Part shown: one piece after another, positions 1-10,552 of the stretch
How the letters are laid out: every line of letters starts with the position of its first letter
Position numbering within the stretch: the stretch's first letter is position 1
Position numbers and translations under genes: made by a program
Notes under the pieces: generated by a model
Seen by the model: only the letters and a program-made list of their open reading frames with translations
Databases searched by the model: none
What the model was told of the DNA's origin: nothing
NCBI GenBank assembly: GCA_037976565.1
Contig: CP137679.1
Span: 7,609,973-7,673,972, forward strand
Length of the DNA stretch: 64,000 bases
DNA from: Mesocentrotus franciscanus
Taxonomy: Eukaryota; Echinodermata; Echinoidea; Camarodonta; Strongylocentrotidae
Direction: 5' to 3'

Positions 1-690
1 ACTCAATAGTATCTTACAGTGAAGTCTAGAAGGTAAACGGGTTTCCTTGCATAATTTGAATACTAGGACACTGCTAATGTTTAAATTTCACAGATAGGAC
101 ATGACTCCTGCAAAGTTCTACAGAATTTGATGTTGGCTGCAAAAGGGACATAGTATGATATTTTGTATTAGGCGCAGTACAGTTTCTTCATCTAGTAGAT
201 GCGCTATATAAATGGACCTGTTAGTGTTAATATACCTTCGACTTCTCGAATCTCGGCATAGTACTACAATGTGTTTGCGTGCCCATGTTAAGTGAGTCAG
301 CACTCTCCGTATTATTTTTTTTTTGTTTTAAGTGAAATTTTATTTCCTTCCTCACGTGCATAAATTCACATTACAAGAAATTATCACAATAAGTCATATA
401 GAACAAGATCTTCGATACAAGACATTTCATAATCTAGATTAATACTCTCTGTCTTTAATTACTGAATGTCGCCCTCTGTTGCTTTAGTAGGCCTACTGAT
501 AATCAGTGAGGTTATACTAGTTGTTTTCATTACATAAAAATGTGATTTGTAGATATACTTGAAAGTTTTGTTACCGAAGAATGAGGGAGTTTTATTTTTA
601 ACTGTATTCTACTCTAAATGTAGTTTTTTTTAAGGGAAACAAAAATTGATGAAAGCAAAACAAATTACATCTATCTTTCCCCTATATAAT
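1..690. other. Intergenic DNA, nothing recognised
   Basis: AT-rich sequence with stop codons in all frames at short spacing. I see no conserved protein fragment, inverted repeat or tandem repeat. Confidence 0.5.
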
Positions 691-700
691 GCCTTTCCAT

Positions 701-735
701 AGAGAGAGAGCGAGAGAGAGAGAGAGAGAGAGAGA
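701..735. repeat. (AG)n microsatellite
   Basis: A run of AG dinucleotides with one interruption (CG for AG). Ordinary slippage repeat. Confidence 0.9.
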
Positions 736-853
736 AGGGACACAGAGAGAAAATTATTGTGTTTTGCCTGTCATATTTTTTTCGAGATTGTATGCGGCCC
801 CCCTTTTCTAATCAGAATCCTTGATTCCCTCATTTGTTTTAACATAACACAAC

Positions 854-2768
854 CAGGGGCGGCGGAGCGACTTCTAAAGTGGGGAGGGGGGCATCAACAA
901 GAAAGAGCACTTTCTGGAAAAAAGGGCACCTACAAAGGGAAATCTCAAAGCGAAAATATACAATTTTATTTAGACATTGGTATATACTCCTATATTGTGA
1001 TTACATTATCAGGGATGATTTCAATATTTCAATCATACACAATATTGCTTAAGCATCATACTTTGCAGTTGGGTGTGGTGGTCTGAAAATTCATTTGCGA
1101 GCTAGCGAAGCGAGCGAGAAAAAAATTAAAGATTTGTCAGGTCGCAGTGCGCAAAAAATATTACATCTTATAAAGAGGAAAACAACAACAATCCTGATGG
1201 GTTTATAAGCACATTCTCATAATCTTTGGTAAGTAACATAATTATATCATCTATGAATACGAGCGAGCTTTGGGGGAAATTGCTCTTAGTCGCTTTAAAT
1301 TAAGGGCACATTTAATGATGAGAGGAAAGGGAACACTTATCGAAAGGGATAAGACACTTATTAGAAAAGAAAAGGAGCACGTGTCAAAGTACAAAGGGTG
1401 ATTATCAGAGGTGAAAATGGGGCACTTCTTACACTTGAAAAGAGGCATTCACCTGGGATAAAAAAGGCACTTATGAGATTAGGAAATGGGCATTTTTCCA
1501 TTATTTGTATATTTTTCCTACATTGTTTTTCTCCATTAAAAGCCGTATTTTTTTTTGATTGATGTAATAAAAAGAATCCCATTGGTTAAATTGGAAATGT
1601 TTAATCATGTTAAAAGGACATCAATGAAAACAGGTTTGATGATTCGATTGTTTCTTTTTTATCCTGTATAAATATGTTAGATAAATTAATTTTAAAAAAA
1701 TTGTCTACGGAAACGGGGCACCCATCAGATTTTGATAGGGGCATTTATAAGAGGTGAAAAGGGGCACTTATCGCACCTGAAAGGAAGCATTGACCAGTGT
1801 GAAAAGAGGCACTTATAATAAAGGAAAATGTGCACTTGTTGAAAGAAAAGGGGCACCGATCAGATTTTAATAGGGGCATTTATCGGAGGTGAAAGGGGGC
1901 TTTTAGGAGAAGGGGGAAGTGGCTCTTATTAATAAGAGGCACATGTTAAATAAATGGGGCACTTATCAGAGATGAAAAGGGGTAATTATGAGAAGCAGAA
2001 GGGGCAATGATCAGAAGGAAAAAGAGCATTTAATAGAGAGGAAAAGGGGCACGTGTTTAAATAAAAGAGCCAATTATTAGAGGTAAAAAGGGGCACTCAT
2101 CAGAGATGAAAAGAACACTTATCAGAAGGGGAAGGGAGTAAGTTCTTGTACCTGAAAAGGGTCATTTACCAGAAATGAAAACGAGGCATTTATGAGAATG
2201 AAAAGGGACACTTTTCAAAGGTGAAAATGGGCATTTATGAGACGGGGAAAGAGCTCTTTTTTTTTAAATGAGGGCACTTATTAGAAAGGAAAAGGGGCAC
2301 ATGTGATAATAAAATGGGTTAGTTATAAAAGGGGGAAGGGGCACTTCTTACAAAGGAAGAGGGGCACTTGTCAAAGTAAAAGGGGCACCTCTCAGATTTG
2401 AAAAGGGCAATTATCGGAGGTGAAGGGGGCACTTTTCATAAGGGGCATTTCTCATACCTGAAAAGGAGCACTTACTAGAGATTAAAAAGGGCACTTATGA
2501 GAATGGAAATGGACACTTTCTGCAAAGGAAAAGGGGCACTTTGGGGGTACTTGAAAAAGTGGGAGGGGGCACTGTGCCCCTGCCCCCCCCCCCCGGGAGC
2601 GCCGCCTCTGAAGGAAAAAGAGCACGTTTTAAAATAAAAGGGGCACTTATCAGAGGTGAAAAGGGGAAGGGGCACTTCATACAAAATTAAAGGGGCACTT
2701 TGGGTGTACTTGAAAAAGTGGGAGGGGGCACTGTGCCCCCTGCCCCCCCCCCGGGAGCGCCGCCTCTG
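854..2768. mobile_element. hAT-like nonautonomous DNA transposon
   Basis: The element starts CAGGGGCGGCG and ends CGCCGCCTCTG, so its termini are inverted repeats matching at 10 of the first 11 positions. It is flanked on both sides by the same 8 bases, AACACAAC (846-853 and 2769-2776), the target-duplication length typical of the hAT superfamily. No transposase is present. The interior is a degenerate array of roughly 20-base units built around GGGGCACTTATCAGAGGTGA. The terminal 75-80 bases also occur a second time just inside the right end (about 2540-2608), so the 3' end is duplicated. Subfamily is not assignable by eye. Confidence 0.85.
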
Positions 2769-2776
2769 AACACAAC

Positions 2777-3640
2777 TGATAAGCATGTTATGTCGGTGTA
2801 CACATTTGATATTGACTTTAATAGCAAAACGATTTTCAAGTTTACATGGACTTCAATTTCGATTCACAGATAACTACGGCGTGAGAATGCACATTAACAC
2901 GACGACAACATTTTTTGATGAGTTTGCGTTTTCAATGTTTAGCCATGTCATTGCTGTTGACACATTTGCAAAAATAAACTTTCTTAACAGTCTATAAGGG
3001 ACAAAGATGAAAATAGTTTGGAAAAAGAAATGGTTAATTCCCCGAAAATTCACAGATTTCACTAATCATTGTCCTTAAAATATAACAGCCATTATATTGG
3101 CATTTCTATAGTAACTCAGGTTATATTTTCATTTCAGATAGATTTTTAAATATAAACAAAGATGTTAATTTATGTGCAAATGGACACCATAAACCTGCAT
3201 ACTACTTGACAGAAGTAAAGCAAATGATATTCATAAAGACATATTTCTTTTTTTAATGTTCTGTTCCCTTCTCATGGATATGCCGATATACAGCAGAAAC
3301 ATCATGCCTTCAAATGTTGTCTTATATTTATGAAATTGAAATTGCATTTTTAAATTGGTGTTACTGGTTTCTTTTGGAAAGGGATACATACTTTGGACCA
3401 GATCAGTTTACATTCCCACAATATATGAGTAAAATATGCATTTAAGATTTGAAATGCAAACTCTTTTTAGAAGAACTTTTCTATGATTCAAACCACTCAT
3501 CTGGAAATGAATTGAAAGTTGAATTGAACTGAAATTAATTAACTACTGGAACAATTATAATCATTTTTCCATTGTGTCATGACTTGCATGCTTGGAAATG
3601 GATTTATTGTGGTAAATGCCGAGAAATTTCGAATACACAT
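2777..3640. other. Intergenic DNA, nothing recognised
   Basis: AT-rich, without a long reading frame, repeat structure or recognisable protein similarity. Confidence 0.5.
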
Positions 3641-3644
3641 AGTA

Positions 3645-3975
3645 CAGAGAGAAGGGGAAGGGAGGGAGGATAGGAGAGAGAGAGAAAAGAAGAGAGGGGA
3701 GAGACAGATTGGGAGAGAGAAAGGAGAAAGAGGAGAGAGAAAGGGAGAGAGAAGGGAGAGGGGAGGCAGATTGGGAGAAAGGAGAAGAGAAAGGGAGAGG
3801 GGGAGGCAGATTAGGAGAAAGAGGAGAGAGAAATACAGAGGGAAGACAGAATTGGGATAGAAAGAGGAGAGAGAGGGGAGAAAGGAGCTAGTAAAGATCG
3901 AGAGAAAGGGAGAGAGAGAGTGGTGAGACATTAAGAGAAAGGGGAGAGAGAGAAAGAAAGAAATAGAGGAAAAGG
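3645..3975. repeat. GA-rich low-complexity tract
   Basis: About 330 bases composed almost wholly of A and G on the + strand, with imperfect GAGAGAA and GGGAGA units. The apparent long reading frames on both strands (Arg/Glu/Gly-rich or Ser/Leu/Pro-rich) follow from composition and are not genes. Confidence 0.9.
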
Positions 3976-4250
3976 GTGTGATAGGAGGGGGCAAATGGCA
4001 ACAAGATGCACAAAAAGAAGTGATTGCTTGGTACAGGCAAAATATGTTTACAAATATCAAAGCGTAATGTATCTAGGCCTATGTATCTATGTCAATTTTA
4101 GACCATAAAATATAATGAAGTGGTGTACAATCAGGAAGCTGTATTCCTGGTACAATTAATGTCGAGATAAAGCTGTTTAAAAACATAGCAAAACAAACCA
4201 AGATACACTTATCTTCCTGCATGGTGCTCAGCTTACTGAAAAAAAATTCA

Positions 4251-4299
4251 CGTCAAATATTCACGTCTGCGTGTGAGACGCAGACGTGAATATTTGACG
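4251..4299. repeat. Perfect 22-bp inverted repeat (hairpin)
   Basis: Arms 4251-4272 and 4278-4299 are exact reverse complements (left arm begins CGTCAAATATTCACG), separated by the 5-base loop GTGAG. It adjoins the tandem array at 4382-4600, which shares the ACGTC-type words, so both probably belong to one repetitive element. Confidence 0.85.
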
Positions 4300-4381
4300 C
4301 AGATTTTCCAGCCGATTTTCACGTCTGCGTGTCCCTTCAGGGCCATTGCAGTACAGAAAAATGAAAAAATTACCAAACAAA

Positions 4382-4600
4382 GGTATACGTCAATTTTTTG
4401 ATTTTCACGTCTTGGACGTAAAAGACAAAAATTGGTTGCATAGGTATACGTCAAATTTTTGATTTTCACGTCTTGGACGTAAAAACGAAAAATTTGTTGC
4501 ATAGGTATACGTCAATTTTTTTGATTTTCACGTCTTGGACGTAAAAAACGAAAATTTTGTTGCATACGTATACGTCAAATTTTTGCGTTTGCGTGTCCCT
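4382..4600. repeat. Tandem repeat, period 61-63 bp, about 3.5 copies
   Basis: Units begin with GGTATACGTCAA at 4382, 4443 and 4504, with a last related start at about 4566. Each unit contains TTTTCACGTCTTGGACGT and ends GTTGCATA. The words GCGTGTCCCTT at about 4327 and 4589 bracket the array, suggesting it is the core of a small element ending at about 4600. It is absent from the matching position of the second segmental-duplication copy near 19570. Confidence 0.8.
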
Positions 4601-5144
4601 TAGGAGCCACCATACTTTGTGCATATTTCTAGACTGTATTACGTATTTAAATTTGCGGACATAATTTGAAAACCTTCGCAAAGAGTTTTGACATGGGAAA
4701 AATTGATTATAAAACACGCCATGCTTAAAATATGTCTATCGGTGTGGTAGTAAATAAATGATGTCCAGTTGGTTCATTTAGTTATGATTAAATAAGTTAT
4801 ACAATTTTGTCAGAACTTCAACAATGTATTTGCAAAACTCAAGACTATATAAACTTGAATGTCAATATATGACCAATGTCTTTCGGGAAAAAAACAGATA
4901 TGAACTGTCGTACAGACAAACAATTCATACAGCAAACGTATCGCATATTAATCCAGTATCAGTAAATGCACGTTTCACTTAATCTATGACAATACGACGA
5001 CGTGTTGCCTAATTCGAACGTGATTTCTATGGAATAAGGAATGGGACAATGAAAATGATCTAGATCGAGTTGATTTATCGCCAGTCTTTGCCACCGTGTT
5101 CAAATCGCATTATAATGGTGAAGTCCCTTTATGTTTGAGCTGAG

Positions 5145-6503
5145 TCATTCCAAATGATTCTCTGTTATAGATGCATCGTCACTACTGAATCCTTGATCAA
5201 GTTCTTCGCCAGGCATCTGCTCTTCAGAAGCTTTGTCCATCGCCTTCTTTTCAGACCACCATTTGCGAAGGGTGATTCCAACGAGACTACCGACGATCAA
5301 AAGGGCACCGGTTATCGTGATGCCATTCGGTATGATGTCGAAGAACAGATAGTCGAGGACGAACGTAAAGAGGACGTCGCACGTCCGGATGAGAGACACA
5401 GTCGTCGCCTTCTCGTATCTCAGCGCGAGAGTGAGAGAAATTTGCGACATGAATTGGAAGGTACCGGTCAGAATTAGGAGTATACGGTCCCTGCCACATT
5501 GAGGGATCACCCATTCACGGAGGGCGGTAGACAGGACTGCACTAAGTACCATTCCAACCGACGAGAAATAGATCAAGATAACAATAGGGTGGATCCGATA
5601 CATACCAATCTTGCGAAGGGTAATGAAGACAATGCCGACCATGGCCGCCAATATTAGGCAAAATATCGGTCCGAGGATACTTGTGGAAGATTGTTCCCCC
5701 CCGAATATGAATGGTGGCTGAATTACCAATAGAACACCGGAGAGTGTTAGGGCGGATAAAAGAATGTCCACAGCGGTGCAAGCCTCGTGAAGGAATATGC
5801 AACTGAAGAGTGCGGTAAAAACTGGCGAACTGTAGATGATCGCTTTAGCGTTACCAATGGGCATGACCTGAAAAGCAAAGAAAGCTAGTGAGGTGCCAAT
5901 GGATCCCATGATTGCGCGAAAGAAGACGAGGGAGAGAGCTTTCCTGGGAAGGAAAACAGACGCCCTCTCTAGGGTGGCCACTGGTAAGCAAAGCAACAAT
6001 TCAACAAACATCTGTGCGAAAACCACTTCATTTGATAAAACTCTACCGCTCAGGAGTGCCACCGTGAGTGTGGAAAATGACAAAATCACTGTCGAGAGTA
6101 GGGCCAAGCCAGCACCTTTATAGCGGTCTATTGAACATGCAGACTCTTTAGAGACTGAATCATTATCTCCGTGATCACTATAGCTTGTAAACGAATAATT
6201 TTCCTTCACGCTTTCACAATCTGGGGGGTCACCGGAATTCAACGATAAATTTCGAGCGGTGATGCTGATATTATCCAGTTCTCCAAACGTCTCATATGCT
6301 GCGTTTTTAAAGCTTTGAAGGGTACAAGATCCGTCTGCATCTACGCCAGCATCGCTACAGGGTCTATTCCGTGAATGAGAAGTTCTTGAGAGTCTTGACG
6401 AAGAACGAAGTCTCAAGATCTCACTTTGACTTCGATTTCTCCCAGCCTGGGTAACTACAGACACATCAGCGTATACGTCATCCTGAGTCGAAAGGTCCGA
6501 CAT
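5145..6503 (-). CDS. SLC35G-like EamA-family membrane transporter (array member 1)
   Basis: A 452-residue protein beginning with ATG at 6503. Residues 1-125 form a Ser-rich, charged, presumably cytosolic tail. Residues about 130-412 contain ten hydrophobic segments in two EamA-type halves (about 130-262 and 275-412), and the last 40 residues are charged. Family hallmarks are AIIYSSPVFTALFS at the end of the third to fourth helix and the Gly-rich GALLIVGSLVGITLRKWW closing the last helix. The relatives (SLC35G/TMEM20-like proteins of the drug/metabolite transporter superfamily) are putative transporters of unsettled substrate, so substrate and compartment cannot be inferred. The coding region is uninterrupted. 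It is about 90% identical by my count to the gene at 20102-21454, with most differences in the N-terminal tail. Confidence 0.93.
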   Translation of the reverse strand: MSDLSTQDDVYADVSVVTQAGRNRSQSEILRLRSSSRLSRTSHSRNRPCSDAGVDADGSCTLQSFKNAAYETFGELDNISITARNLSLNSGDPPDCESVKENYSFTSYSDHGDNDSVSKESACSIDRYKGAGLALLSTVILSFSTLTVALLSGRVLSNEVVFAQMFVELLLCLPVATLERASVFLPRKALSLVFFRAIMGSIGTSLAFFAFQVMPIGNAKAIIYSSPVFTALFSCIFLHEACTAVDILLSALTLSGVLLVIQPPFIFGGEQSSTSILGPIFCLILAAMVGIVFITLRKIGMYRIHPIVILIYFSSVGMVLSAVLSTALREWVIPQCGRDRILLILTGTFQFMSQISLTLALRYEKATTVSLIRTCDVLFTFVLDYLFFDIIPNGITITGALLIVGSLVGITLRKWWSEKKAMDKASEEQMPGEELDQGFSSDDASITENHLE

Positions 6504-6529
6504 CTTGATTATGAAGTTGGGGTATATAC

Positions 6530-7550
6530 CTGTAAAAACAATTGAGTTTGACGATTTTTATAATGATATAAAAGATTAAATTTTCACCATAATATACAAA
6601 TATGGTCGAGGTATAAATGTCTTATATAGACACGTATAATTACGACGATTTAGTCAAAAACATGGGGACATTTTCACTATCATGTATCAACACAAAGCAT
6701 TGTAGATATGTGATTATTTTAGAAGTGGTTATAACAATTTACAAAAACAATACGAGCACATTGTTGATTTTAACATTTGAAGATTTAATTTTAACAAGAT
6801 CTTTGATGACTTGCAAAAAAGGGCCTTTTCACCATAATTTATCAAACTATGGTAAAAGTTCTATCTTAGTACCCACATCCACAATGTACTTGGAATACAA
6901 TCATTGAACCGCTGAATGCTACATGCAAAGAAAACGTTGATTTACTTAAGCGATGATCATTATTGATGATCAATAGGTCGTCAGGATATCAATATTATAT
7001 ATTAAATGCTTCGATTTCGTAACTCTTTAAACTCAGAATGACCTTTACAGAACTAGATATTGTTCAAACCTTGAGTATCTGCAAAACTGATCTATAAAGC
7101 CTTTTCGTTCAAAATATCTAGATTTTTAATCAGGATTCAGTAAGACTCCATCTTACTCTGTCGAGAGAATCCATCTTGTTCTACTGTAAGTTGTCAATAA
7201 TTGATGATTAAGACGTTACACAATGCGTGTATGGGTGGGCATGTGTCTTGCGTGTGTGTGTGTGTGTGTGTGTGATAGAGTGTGTGTTTGTGTGTTTGTC
7301 TGTGATAAGGACTCTATTTCGCTACTTGAACCCTTGTTGGTGTGGCCGTTGAAGGTATCGAACTTCGGACTTGCATACACATGGAAACAAAAAAGAACAA
7401 AAAATGAAAAGATTGGATGCCAATTATGACGAGGCATTTATGATGTATTGTTTTGTAAGTGTAATTAATGTTATGTTGCAACAGTTATAGGTCTACTTAT
7501 CAAGCTGTTAACATACAGTAACACAATGCTTGATCATAGATAATACTTAC
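6530..7550 (-). other. Predicted 5'-UTR intron of array gene 1
   Basis: On the minus strand a pyrimidine-rich stretch ends in TTTTTACAG at 6530, leaving a 26-base leader before the ATG. About 1.0 kb upstream GGAT is followed by GTAAGTA, a near-consensus donor beginning at 7550. The same acceptor and donor positions are kept in the duplicate (21481-22489). If spliced as drawn, the upstream exon carries an ATG that opens an 8-codon upstream frame. RNA evidence is needed; this is inference from splice-site words. Confidence 0.5.
7245..7310. repeat. TG-rich microsatellite
   Basis: An imperfect GT/TG repeat within segmental-duplication copy A. The matching repeat in copy B (about 22172-22222) differs in length and interruptions. 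Confidence 0.85.
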
Positions 7551-7559
7551 ATCCATGGT

Positions 7560-8110
7560 GTCACGTGCGATTGCTCGAGTGAATTAACTCATTAATCTAG
7601 TATAGGTTACTTAACGACCCTGAATAATTATACCAAAGAATTCCAGAAATATATGTTAGTATTCAATTTAATGTAACTCAAATAGGTCACATCATATCAG
7701 TGTCGTTTATAAAATAATCAGTAATTGCGAATAGAATACAGGCATTCAATACTAGACTTCAATATGGTGTTATAAAATCATGACATGAATTTTAAATTAA
7801 TGTTTGTCTTCTCCGAGTGTATGAGAGTATGGATCAATACTACAATTCCGTAGATTTAAAGTTTATAGTTCGACAAATAGCCCAGGCTCCGAATACGAAG
7901 AAAGAATTCCAGGACTGAAGAGAAGCTGAAGACGGCGAGTGACTGCCATGAGACGTACCCCGTTGATTTTGTTGAAGATAAACAATGCAGAAGCTAGGTC
8001 TTCTCAGTCCTGGAAATAGCTATGGGCACTGACAACCTATCTAACGATAAGCAGCAAATACCAACTTGTGGTGACCTCCCAGTCATTCACCTTGGATGAC
8101 TTTGAGTAAC
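7560..8110. other. Intergenic DNA, nothing recognised
   Basis: No reading frame above about 60 residues and no repeat structure seen. It lies between the segmental duplication and the Ty3/Gypsy-like element. Confidence 0.45.
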
Positions 8111-8117
8111 ATGACTT

Positions 8118-8256
8118 TGACTTAGCTGGACCGAGGTTGACCTATAGGTAGGATGAGGTTGACCGCCATCTAAAATAAGAAAAGGGCGAAATCTTAACGG
8201 CATAGGTCCTAAAATTAACCCATTTCCGAAAGAGATAACAAATATATATCATCCTA
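8118..8256 (-). repeat. Possible 3' terminal repeat of the Ty3/Gypsy-like element
   Basis: About 130 bases here match 13755-13890 in the same orientation. Shared words include GAGGTTGACCTATAGG, ATAGGTCCTAAAATTAAC and GATAACAAATATAT. Both lie outside the pol and gag remnants, as LTRs would. I could not fix TG...CA ends, a primer-binding site or a target duplication, so these may be short or truncated LTRs or simply a shared internal repeat. Confidence 0.45.
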
Positions 8257-8259
8257 TAT

Positions 8260-9160
8260 TAGATAACATGGCTCTATAAATGCTTCAAAATTACCAAATT
8301 ACATGACTGAAAACGCAAAACACAACTTGTATTCATTGAATTTCCAACATTAGCATAACTGTCCATATTTTAAAGGACTCAGCCAGACGAGAAATACATA
8401 TCATTTGGTAATAAAACAACTTCATTTGGTAATAAAACAACTATCCTCTTTCAAGTAAATATACATAAGCATATAGAAATGACATAGATTTACAATGATG
8501 TATAAAATGTACTTTACTTACAATTCGGCATTGAGAAGAGGGAAACAGTCTCAGCACTGGGTTGGCACCACGCCCTGGTCCTCTCCTTGAAACACCCCCT
8601 CAAAAAACTGTAACAGACCTCTGTCTCCAGAATCAAATTTCAAAGTAAGCTGTCTGTGCATTTTGACTAGCACACCCAAATGAAAATATGTCATACAAAG
8701 AGTCTGTAATCTATACACCTGACAGAACCTAGCTCTTGATTATACTTGACTACCCATCTATTGAAGTGAAACTCCATTGAAGTGCATGTCTACATAAGCA
8801 CCTGTACATAACTTACATGGGTTCACAAAAGAACTATCTAATTTGAATAAGATCCTCACAATGGCCCCCACTTTCAAAAAAATGTACCGAATTTTCTCCT
8901 AAAAATTAGCTAAATCTTATTTAAAAAAAAAAAAATCCCAGTACATACAGCTAACATTGATCCACGTACTTCCTAACGTCTACGGCATAAACTAACAACA
9001 AGCATCTATTCCCAAATATACAATCTAATCTATTTTATCTATTTATTTATTTTAGGAAAAGAGATTGGATTAAAGGAAAATAAAAAGGAAAAATGACTTA
9101 TCCCAGAAGTTTCCTACTAGGAATATATATCCTCGAGCCTCTGTCAACTTGTACCGAACT
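8260..9160. other. AT-rich spacer between pol remnant and terminal repeat
   Basis: No protein similarity seen. It contains a small direct repeat: the word CATTTGGTAATAAAACAACT occurs twice in tandem at about 8402-8443. Confidence 0.4.
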
Positions 9161-9164
9161 TTTC

Positions 9165-9623
9165 TCTTACATCCTTCGTAGAAAATCTGCTCCTACATTC
9201 TCGGAGCCGCAAATCGCCTCAATTCGGAAGCGAAATGGCTGGAGGGAAAGGGCCCATCTCATTACCCTACTATTGATACATTTTGCACCATTGAGGTAGA
9301 GATTGGTTGATGATCTGTCTCAAGGACAAACTCTGTACCTTCAAGATACACCTGAAACTTGCTAATCCCTAAACTAATGCAAGACATTCACGCTCTATAG
9401 TTGAGTATGCTTGTTCTCGCGGAAGAAGCTTGCGACTTGCGTAAGCGATAGGCTGTTTCTCTCCATCATGCTCATGAAGGAGTACAGCGCCGAGCCCGGT
9501 AGAAGATGTATCTGTCCTGACAATGAACTTCTTCTTCACATCGGGCACACAAAGGATGAAGCTCTGAATGAGACTTTCCTTCAAAATCTTGAAGGCTTCC
9601 TCATCTCGCTCAGACCATTTCAA
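9165..9623 (-). pseudogene. RNase H fragment of Ty3/Gypsy pol
   Basis: The open part (9623-9369) has FIVRTDTSSTGLGAVLLHE, the first catalytic-Asp strand of retroelement RNase H, followed by PIAYASRKLLPREQAYSTIE, the segment with the catalytic Glu. In another frame, after a break, similarity continues to about 9165 through TDHQP-like and N-x-x-ADFL-like words, where the RNase H/connection region normally ends. Immediately upstream of the first motif is the W-x-x-x-x-x-AF-x-x-LK segment that precedes RNase H in Gypsy elements. Confidence 0.85.
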
Positions 9624-9655
9624 CTGGTTAGGCTCCCGATTCCTTGTCTTGTCGG

Positions 9656-10260
9656 TTAGGGGTGACGCTTTCGAAGCAAAGTTTGGAATGAAGCGTCTGT
9701 TGAAGCTAGTTCGATGAATGCTCGAAGCTGTTTCTTAGTCTCTGGCTTCATAGCATCTCGAATTTCATTATCCAACGCCGGTTGGATCTTACCTTCTTGG
9801 ACAATATGTCCTAAGAAATCTACCTTTTCACAACCGAGTTGGGACTTGCTGGGTCGAGCAGTAAGCCCTGCTGGTCGCAGCCCTCTTAGAAGCTCATTCA
9901 CGGTAGAGAGGTGGTCTTGCCAAATGGAAGTGTGGATGAGAATATCATCAAGATAGGTGGTGACATTTTTAATGCCTGCCCAACAATGACCTCATGACTC
10001 TACTAAAAGTAGCGGGTGTATTAACAAAACCAAAAGGCATTACACAAAACTGGATGGGCTCTGATGGGCAATCTGCCAGTAGCCTATACTAGGTCCACCC
10101 TTTGAAAGGTAACGAGATCCAGAAAGACTAGCAAATATTTCATCGGCTCTTGAAAGAGGTTCCGCATCAAAGACTGTGATACGATTCAACCGACGGAAAT
10201 CTATGCAAAAACGATTGCTGCCATCTGCTTTCTTCACAATTACTATGGGAGACGAGTAAG
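9656..10260 (-). pseudogene. Reverse transcriptase fragments of Ty3/Gypsy pol
   Basis: Two out-of-frame pieces. The upstream one (10237-10040) has KKADGSNRFCIDFRRLNRIT, the RFCIDYR-type finger motif, then GSRYLSKGG, where the catalytic motif A region should follow and is degraded. The downstream one (9901-9656) has GHIVQEGKIQPALD and the thumb-like region ending near the RNase H start. The FVDDLL-type catalytic box between them is represented by TYLDDILIH-like codons at about 9957-9930. The element is inactive. Confidence 0.85.
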
Positions 10261-10552
10261 GTGAATTTGACTGTCATATCACTCCCATCTTGACCATCTT
10301 CTCTGTCTCATCCTGGATCACAGCACGGAGTGCAGTGGGACGGGATATGGTCTCTGTCGAATAGGATCATCAGAAGTCAAACGAATTGTGTGATTACTTA
10401 GATGCGTTTTACCTGGCACATCAGTCATCACATCTTGAAAATCCCCAAGTAGAAATCGAGAGCACACTTCTTGTCTCTGTTGGGTCGACAAAGTAGAACC
10501 AAGTTAACATCATCAAGCATCTCTTGTGCTTCCAAGACTGGAACACCTATCC

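Larger units (their letters stand above)
4616..7556. repeat. Segmental duplication, copy A
   Basis: This stretch aligns collinearly by eye with 19572-22500. Both begin with TTGTGCATAT and the shared word ATTTAAATTTGCGGACATAA. Both contain an SLC35G-like gene in the same orientation, a TG-rich microsatellite at the matching place, and the shared word CTTGTTGGTGTGGCCGTT upstream of the gene. Noncoding parts have many substitutions and small indels, so the duplication is not very recent. Beyond about 7560 versus 22505 the similarity stops. Confidence 0.85.

Noticed and set aside
3539..4060. Long open frames on both strands (173 and 93 codons)
   Set aside because: They coincide with a GA-rich low-complexity tract; the products are Ser/Leu/Pro- or Arg/Glu/Gly-rich and have no domain.
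4382..4600. Regularly spaced repeats resembling a CRISPR array
   Set aside because: Contiguous tandem units without unique spacers, in eukaryotic DNA.
5154..6123. Plus-strand and shifted minus-strand frames over array gene 1 (same at 20499-21080)
   Set aside because: Shadows of the transporter coding sequence; no independent similarity.
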